A DNA stretch of 23,980 nucleotides, taken from the NCBI GenBank assembly GCA_049999765.1, contig JBNGIQ010006718.1:1-23980 (forward strand). Reading direction: 5' to 3'. Below, piece after piece: positions 18,605 through 23,980 of this stretch. Position numbers and translations under genes: made by a program. The notes beneath the pieces are model-generated. The model made no database searches and was not told the DNA's origin. It saw nothing but the letters and a program-made list of their open reading frames with translations. Positions within the stretch are counted from its first letter, which is position 1. Every line of letters starts with the position of its first letter. The DNA comes from Phaeoceros laevis (Eukaryota > Anthocerotophyta > Anthocerotopsida > Notothyladales).

Positions 18605-20302
18605 CCCTTAAAACAATGGCGCTGTTATGTTGAGGGCACGGAGTTCATCCTTGAAACAGACCATAGCCCTTTGGTCTTTCTTCAGACACAACCACTCCTT
18701 TCTCGTAAACAGGCACGTTGGCTTGAGTATTTTCAGCAGTTTTCATTTCGTGTCAAGTATAAAAAGGGCGCTGAGAACAAGGCAGCAGATGCTTTGACTA
18801 GGCTGGAAATAGATGCGGTGCATACAGTGCTAGGGGAGCAGCCAGGGTGGAGAACTGAAGTATTGGATGCTTTGCCAATTGACAATGATGCTCGCACAAC
18901 TTTTGAAGCTATTGATGCAGGATCTACAGAGTGGCAGCTGCGACCTGACGGTCTCCTCATGTGGAAGAATAGGTTGTATATCCCGAATTTACCTCACATT
19001 CGCCTTGCTTTGATGCAGGAAGCCCACACTGCACCTTCTGCAGGCCACCAGGGTGTACATTGGACTACTCAGCTCATGGAGAGGAGCTATCACTGGACAA
19101 CTTTGCGCAAGGATGTTAGAAACATGGTATTATGCTGTGATGTCTGCCAACACACAAAGCCTTCTAGGTTGCGTCCAGCAGGCCTCCTACAGCCTTTGCC
19201 AGTCCCTCTGGAACCTTGGGAGCAGGTAACGCTAGATTTCACAGTCGGCTTGCCGCCGTCACGGGGTTATGATGCTATTCTAGTCTTTGTGGATAAACTA
19301 AGCAGGATGGTTCACATGGCTCCTACCACGGAACAATGCACTGCTATGGAAGCTGCAGATTTGTTTTTGAAGAACATGTATAGGTTACACGGGCTGCCTC
19401 GGTCTTTAGTTAGTGACCGTGATGCCCGGTTTACCTCTAATTTCTGGGAGGCGCTGCACAGGGGTCTGCACACCAAACTCCGACTGCCTACAGCCAACCA
19501 TCCAGAGTCAGATGGCGCCACGGAGAGAATCAATCAGGAGGCCGAAGACATGCTTCGAGCATATGTAAGCACTCATCAGGAGGACTGGGCGGATTTTCTC
19601 TATCTCATCGAATTTGCTCACAACAACGCCACAAACGCTTCAACGAAGGTAACCCCATTTTACATGAACTCGTATCAGCATCCACGTACTCTGTTGGATG
19701 CACCCATCTCGGCAGCCAGCCAGGCACCTGCAGCTGTCGATTATTTGTAGGTACCGGCTAACATTCCACAGGAAGCCAGGAAGTATGCCTTGGAGGCTCA
19801 GAATCGGCAACAGCAGCAAGCCAACTAAAAACGGCGGGATATTTGTTTCACCCCAGGCGATCTGGTTCTTCTCTCCACCAAGTTCTTGAACATGGCAGGT
19901 GCTGGCACTCGGAAACTTGCTGACAGTTGGGTTGGCCCCTTACGGGTGCAGGAGCGCGTTGACACTATGGCATATCGGTTACAACTACCTGACCAGATGC
20001 GCTGTCATCCAGTTTCTCATGTCTCATTACTACGTCCTTATCAAGGTACTCCCCCGGTACGAGCACCACCAGTTTTGCTAGCAGGCGTCCACGAGTTTCA
20101 GGTTGGCCGGATTTTAAAGCATCGGATCTACAGGAAGCGCTTGCAGTTTTTAGTTCTATGGCAAGGGTACCCAATTGAGGACGCTACCTGGGAGCCCCTT
20201 ACTGCCGTGCAGGAATGCAGCGCTCTCGACGACTACCTGCGTGATCACCCCATTCCAGGACTCGAGGACGAGTCCTCTCGCCCCCGGGAGCCATTGTTAT
20301 GA
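18605..20302 (+). pseudogene. Chromovirus RNase H C-terminus, integrase and chromodomain
   Basis: One frame runs from LKQWRCYVEG (RNase H) to the TGA at 20300-20302, broken only by TAG at 19748 and TAA near 19826. It includes ETDHSPL and NKAADALTR (RNase H), the HHCC zinc-binding region (EAHTAPSAGH and CCDVCQ), integrase core aspartates in TLDFTVGLP (19235-19237) and LVSDRDARF, and the glutamate in GATERINQEAEDML. After 19830 comes the GDLVLLSTK / KLADSWVGP domain, then a chromodomain with FLVLWQGYPIEDATWEP. The chromodomain guides chromoviruses to particular chromatin. The stop codon lies eight bases into the 3' LTR. Confidence 0.94.
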
Positions 20303-20429
20303 AAGATAAAAAGCCGGGTGCCATTAGCGGTAAGCGCGGTCGAATCAATTTCTGTACAACTGCCAGTTCGGGGTCATACTTCAACCCCGACAAAAACCTA
20401 AACAAGGGCACTTTTTGCGTGGCATTACA
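20295..20429 (+). repeat. 3' LTR of the chromovirus
   Basis: Starts TGTTATGAAAGATAAAAAGC and ends GGCATTACA. It is 135 bp, shorter than the 245-bp 5' LTR because it lacks a 59-base block and two tandem duplications. It is preceded by CGCCCCCGGGAGCCAT, where a polypurine tract would be expected but only GGGAG is purine. Confidence 0.88.
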
Positions 20430-20430
20430 G

Positions 20431-20449
20431 CAGTGGTCAGGGACCACTG
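20431..20449. repeat. Small hairpin at the right flank of the chromovirus
   Basis: CAGTGGTC (20431-20438) is the reverse complement of GACCACTG (20442-20449), separated by AGG. It overlaps the right copy of the 5-bp target duplication (20430-20434). Confidence 0.75.
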
Positions 20450-20486
20450 GGCGGTGTTATAACGAACATCATCCAAATCCAGGAAG

Positions 20487-21860
20487 AGGCAATCTGATGG
20501 TCTCTTGACCTGGAAAGGCAAGATCTATATTCCTAACTTGCCACACATCCGTCTCATGATTATGCAAGAAGCTCACAATACGCCTTCTGCAGGTCATCAG
20601 GGCGTCCAGCAGACCATGCAACTAGTAGAGAGGAGTTACTATTGGAAGACTTTAAAGAGGGACGTCAGAGACTTAGTATTTTGTTGTGACATATGTCAGC
20701 GTACCAAGCCATCCAGGCTTCGACCGGCGGGCTTGTTACAGCCCCTTCCAGTACCCCTGGAACCTTGGGAGCAGGTAACCTTAGACTTTATAGTAGGACT
20801 GCCACCATCCAGGGGGTATGATGCCATTCTAGTATTTGTGGACAAGCTAAGCAGGATGGCTCACTTTGCACCTACTACCGAGACATGCACTGCAGTTGAA
20901 GCTGCTGACTTGTTTCTTCGGAATGTTTATAGACTACATGGCTTGCCTAGATCACTAGTCAGTGACCGCGATACGCGGTTCACATCTAATTTCTGGGAGG
21001 CTGTTCACAGGGGCCTACAAACAAAGCTCAGATTATCAACTGCCAACCACCCCGAGTCCGACGGGGCCACAGAGAGGATAAACCAGGAAGCAGAGGACAT
21101 GTTAAGAGCATTTGTCAGCACTCATCAAGAAGATTGGGCAGATTTCTTGTATCTTGTCGAGTTTGCACACAACAATGTTAGCAATGCCTCTACGAAGGTA
21201 ACACCCTTTTTTATGAATACATATCAGCACTCTAGGACTCTGCTAGATGCTCCTATCAAGGCAGCTGGCCCAGTTCCAGCCGTTGAGGATTTTCTACAAG
21301 TGCGTGCAGATGTCCTCCAGCAGGCCAGACAATGTGCCTTGTAGGCTCAAAATAGGCAGCAACAGCAAGCGAACAGGAAACGGTGGGATGTGTCTTACAA
21401 TCCAGGTGACCTTGTTCTTTTATCAACTAAATACTTGGACATTGCTAGAGCAGGTGCTCGCAAGCTGGCAGATCGATGGATTGGTCCGTTCAGAGTACAG
21501 GAACGTATTGGTAATGTGACTTATCGTCTTCAACTTTCACCACAAATGCGATGTCATCCGGTGTTTCATGCTTCACTTTTGCGCGCCTATCGAGGTACGC
21601 CCCTTGAGCGTCCTCCTCCAGTTTTGCTGGATGGCACACCGGAATTCCAAGTGGAATGGATTCTTAAACACAGGCTGTACAGGCGTCGTCTTCAGTTCTT
21701 GGTGCTGTGGCACGGTTATCCAATGGAGGATGCGACGTGAGAACCATTACAGGCGGTTCAGGAGTGCGCAGCACTAGACGACTACCTCAAGTTTCATCCT
21801 ATTCCCGGCCTCGAGGACGAGTCCTCGCCCCCCCGGGAGCAGTTGACACGAGGGGATTAA
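20487..21860 (+). pseudogene. Integrase and chromodomain of the second chromovirus
   Basis: The frame reads LPHIRLMIMQEAH and AGHQG with CCDICQ (zinc region), TLDFIVGLP, LVSDRDTRFTSNFW and GATERINQEAEDML (DDE core), then VRADVLQQARQCAL. TAG at 21342-21344 replaces a glutamate codon. It continues with NPGDLVLLSTKYLD, KLADRWIGPFRVQER and the chromodomain FLVLWHGYPMEDAT, where TGA at 21738-21740 replaces a tryptophan codon. It finally ends at TAA 21858-21860, inside the LTR. No frameshift is seen, so two nonsense changes are the only breaks in this part. The integrase catalytic residues are intact. Confidence 0.93.
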
Positions 21861-22028
21861 AAGCTGCGAAGCCGAGTGTTAGTGTGAATAGAGTTGGGGT
21901 TAGAAGTTAGCTGGTAGACGATGATAGGAGGATAATGCGGTCAAATTAGCACTGTTTAAACTGCCAGTTGTGGGTTTACTTAAACCCATGCGAAACCCTA
22001 AACACGCCATTCGAGGCACGACTTTACA
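21844..22028 (+). repeat. 3' LTR of the second chromovirus
   Basis: Starts TGACACGAGGGG and ends GACTTTACA. It aligns loosely with the 5' LTR at 6934-7178, including the GTGTGAATA and TAGAAGTTAGCT segments missing from the 20295-20429 LTR, and the ACTTAAACCC and CCTAAAC segments. Preceded by CGCCCCCCCGGGAGCAGT. Boundaries are inferred from the match to the other LTRs. Confidence 0.7.
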
Positions 22029-22449
22029 GGCAGGATGAGTTTCACTCTACAGTTATTGCTTGGTACAACAAAAAGCAACAGGTGGTAGCACTCTCCTCCA
22101 CCAAGGCACCAAGGCGGAGTACATCTCCACCGCAAACAGCAATTCAAGACATAATTCATGCAAGAGAGTTGCTGAACCCACTAGGAGAAAGACAGGAAGC
22201 ACCAACTTTGCTTCTAAGCGATAATCAATCAGCGATCTCGCTTGCACAAAACTTGTAATGCACGCTAGAACCAAGCACATTGAGATTAAGCACCATTTCA
22301 TATGCCAAATAGTCTCAGAAGGACAGGCTAATCTTCAGTATGTGCCCACGGATGAGAACACTGCACACATACTAACCAAAGCCCTACCTCATGAGAAGCA
22401 CGACAAGTTTTGTAGAGCCTTGGGGCTGGCACTAAATCCTGACATCTAG
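22029..22449 (+). pseudogene. Ty1/copia RNase H C-terminal remnant
   Basis: The first frame reads IAWYNKKQQVVALSST, a typical copia RNase H segment. An 8-base duplication (ACCAAGGC twice, near 22100) then shifts the frame, and later ARELLNPLGE and LLLSDNQSAISLAQN follow. One missing base near 22255 shifts the frame to MHARTKHIEIKHHFI, LQYVPTDENTAHILTKALP and a terminal TAG at 22447-22449. The order is that of the end of copia pol. Nothing of copia RT, integrase or LTR was found. It abuts the end of the second chromovirus LTR directly. Confidence 0.9.
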
Positions 22450-22484
22450 CCTAGCATGCACACTACCACTTGGCAAAACCATCC

Positions 22485-22945
22485 CTAAGCTGTAGGGTAT
22501 CTTCGAGCTTGGAATCTTTGAGTCGGCATCACTGTTGTACAGCGCCACCAAGGCTCTGCACAAGGAAGTTGCAATTCAGCACAGCAAGTGAGGACAACAT
22601 CCACAGTGGGAGCAGGTTGAGAACAATGACCATATCTGATGATCAGCCTGCCCTCATCTGTGAAGTCGCTCCCAACATACATGAACCTGTCAAAGCAATT
22701 GGGAAAGAAGCGGAGCGGAGCGGCGGGAACTAGCTGCGGCATGCCTTTTGCCCTTCGCCACTTGGAGTGCACTACATCAAGCTCTTCTTCCAAGGTGCGC
22801 AGCTTGGCAATCCCGTGCATAGCTTGCATGGCCTACGGCAGCGCACCGGACACACGGCAAGGAGCAGCATCAATGGCAGCGTCACAGCGAATTCCAGCTC
22901 GCATCCCGACATTGCCAAACACTTCAAGAAGACCTAAGATTGTGA
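22485..22945 (-). pseudogene. Unidentified minus-strand frame
   Basis: One minus-strand frame is open from about 22945 to 22485 apart from one stop near 22830. It contains GIAKLRTLEEELDVVHSKW, then FFPNCFDRFMYVGSDFTDEG. The peptide is mixed in composition and looks protein-like, but I recognise no domain. A plus-strand frame over the same bases (22639-22962) is serine-rich and less convincing. It could be a decayed host exon. Confidence 0.25.
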
Positions 22946-23247
22946 AGTTACGCCATCAGTAAAGAATGAATGCATGCTAAGTGGGAGTAGAAGTAGAAGT
23001 AGTTTTATTTAAACAACTATAAAATAGCCATGCATTAATTAGATATAAGTAGTTAATGCCAACATTGTGATATGAATCGTCAGATTCGTATAAGTACAGT
23101 CTAGGGTCATGACCTAAAACATTAACGGGCACATTGTCACGGGGCACACCAACGGGTGTCCCGGCACGCCTTTTAACGGCCACACGGCCCTAAGCAATCT
23201 ATTCTCTTTTCTATCTTCTTGAATCTATTGCCTCCTCGATCCTCTGT

Positions 23248-23295
23248 CGATCTTTAGCAGGGCAGTCTCAAATGAGACTGCCCCGCTAAAGATCG
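23248..23295. repeat. Near-perfect 48-bp palindrome
   Basis: The arms 23248-23270 and 23273-23295 are reverse complements except for one base pair, with only AA between them. It directly precedes the copia remnant that starts at about 23297. Bases just outside the arms do not pair. Confidence 0.9.
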
Positions 23296-23296
23296 T

Positions 23297-23515
23297 TGCA
23301 ACAAGCCACTATTGCACTCTCATCTACAGAAGCTGAGTACAAGAGCCCAACTGAAGCTTGCAAAGAAATTACCTAGTCAATGGGAGCTTTGTGTGAACTC
23401 GGCACCAGAAGGAGCTTCCAATTGGCCTGCTCTGCGACAATCAAAGCATAGTACTGTCAATGAACCTTAGATCCATGCACGAACAAAACATATTGAAATA
23501 CATCACTACATCAGG
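23297..23515 (+). pseudogene. Second Ty1/copia RNase H remnant
   Basis: One frame reads LQQATIALSSTEAEYKSPTE and then ACKEIT before a stop, as in copia RNase H. DNQSIVLS follows in another frame, and RTKHIEIHHYIR (23480-23515) in a third. It matches a different copia lineage from the remnant at 22029-22449 (the HHYIR and ATIALSSTEAEY forms). At least two indels and several stops make it inactive. No LTR was recognised. Confidence 0.85.
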
Positions 23516-23980
23516 TAGTGTGGTGACCCACTTGTTGTTTTAATAATACTGGAGATGTTTTTTTGGTTGTTTTGTTTGAATAAACGATTAAACTTTTACA
23601 ATAATGGTTGACTTGCTATTAGTTAATTAATTATCTAATTAATTAAATGATGGTGGTTAGTGAAAGGCTAATCCGTGAGCATATGGAGATGAGAGGGTCC
23701 TTTTTCGACATGTGTTGGCATGTGGAAATGATGGTGGAACATGTCAGGGTTCGAGGCCATAGTTGGAAACAGACCAGGGACATACGCCAAGGAGCCTGAC
23801 TCAGTGCCCTGGAAAGTGGTGCGCAAGGGAGGACTCTGAAGGAAGCTTTATCACAAGGATTGGCGCAACAGCTACCAGTACAAGGGTCACAAGGCGTCAT
23901 GCCTAAGTGACTGGCAAGCCTAGACTACCCTACAACACTGGAGCATCTACATCCCGGAACATAGACCTACGACACTATGG
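23516..23980. other. Unassigned DNA, AT-rich palindrome then an open frame
   Basis: TTAATTAATTA (23623-23633) and TAATTAATTAA (23636-23646) form a small AT-rich palindrome. From about 23660 a plus-strand frame stays open to 23908 apart from one TGA at about 23798, reading GHSWKQTRDIRQGA and LKEALSQGLAQQLPVQG. No motif is recognised and no function is proposed. Confidence 0.3.

Larger units (their letters stand above)
6934..20429 (+). mobile_element. Ty3/gypsy chromovirus, defective, carrying host-like DNA and a nested LINE
   Basis: The element is bounded by related LTRs that begin TGT and end ATTACA. The flanking 5 bases are GTAGT (6929-6933) and GCAGT (20430-20434), an imperfect target duplication. 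In order it holds the 5' LTR, a primer-binding site, a leader with repeats, about 2.9 kb of non-viral DNA, a protease remnant, RT, a LINE insertion, the rest of RT, RNase H, integrase, a chromodomain and the 3' LTR. The domain order PR-RT-RH-IN and the C-terminal chromodomain identify a plant chromovirus. No gag or CCHC zinc knuckle was found, and pol carries several stops and frameshifts, so the copy is dead. Removing the LINE leaves about 6.5 kb. Confidence 0.85.
20487..22028 (+). mobile_element. Second chromovirus, 5'-truncated, same family
   Basis: Begins inside the RNase H-integrase spacer (DGLLTWKGKIYIPN) about 60 bases after the first element's 3' LTR and continues through integrase and chromodomain to its own 3' LTR. 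It is collinear and very similar to 18945-20302 of the first element, but with many silent changes. No 5' LTR, gag, PR, RT or RNase H of this copy was seen to the left, nor beyond the left LTR of element 1. So it is either a truncated copy or the right part of an older copy whose left part has been lost. Confidence 0.85.

Noticed and set aside
22485-22962. NBS-LRR or LRR-type resistance gene remnant
   Set aside because: Leucine-rich spacing looked suggestive on the first reading, but no LxxLxLxxN repeat or P-loop can be found on either strand.
1-23980. tRNA, rRNA or other structured RNA genes
   Set aside because: No cloverleaf-type A and B boxes with matching stems or conserved rRNA blocks were noticed. 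A covariance-model scan could not be run.

Overview
This window looks like repeat-dense nuclear DNA from a land plant. Three things point there: plant-type PPR (pentatricopeptide repeat) motifs, a primer-binding site matching plant initiator-methionine tRNA, and a mixture of chromovirus (Ty3/gypsy), Ty1/copia and LINE retroelements. A seed-free vascular plant such as a fern or lycophyte would fit, but this is only an impression from the style of the PPR and retroelement sequences. I see no intact gene. Almost everything that can be identified is a mobile element, a remnant of one, or a broken host gene fragment.

Layout. 1-6300 is mostly unassigned, with an 18-bp-stem hairpin (343-388), a cluster of TGGGC motifs (582-739), a weak minus-strand SWIM-type zinc-finger/transposase-like remnant (about 2950-3319), a 20-bp minisatellite (3482-3714) and a 24-bp tandem duplication (3947-3994). 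6307-6831 is a GC-rich open frame that could be an exon of an unidentified gene. 6934-20429 is one Ty3/gypsy chromovirus with two LTRs, a tRNA-iMet primer-binding site and an imperfect 5-bp target duplication. Its gag and catalytic protease region is absent. In that place, about 7350-10204, lies non-viral DNA that includes a minus-strand PPR pseudogene, itself interrupted by a piece of a Raf-like protein kinase. Its reverse transcriptase is split by a minus-strand LINE (10992-17947) bounded by a 13-bp target duplication, and the chromovirus frame resumes after the LINE (RT, RNase H, integrase, chromodomain).

From 20487 to 22028 lies a second, 5'-truncated chromovirus of the same family (integrase, chromodomain, 3' LTR). 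Directly after it come a copia RNase H remnant (22029-22449), an unidentified minus-strand open frame, a near-perfect 48-bp palindrome (23248-23295) and a second, different copia RNase H remnant (23297-23515).

History. The chromovirus came first and the LINE later jumped into its RT. All coding regions have since gathered stops and frameshifts. The most interesting part is the host-derived PPR/kinase mosaic inside the LTR element. It could be a gene-fragment capture or the result of later rearrangement.
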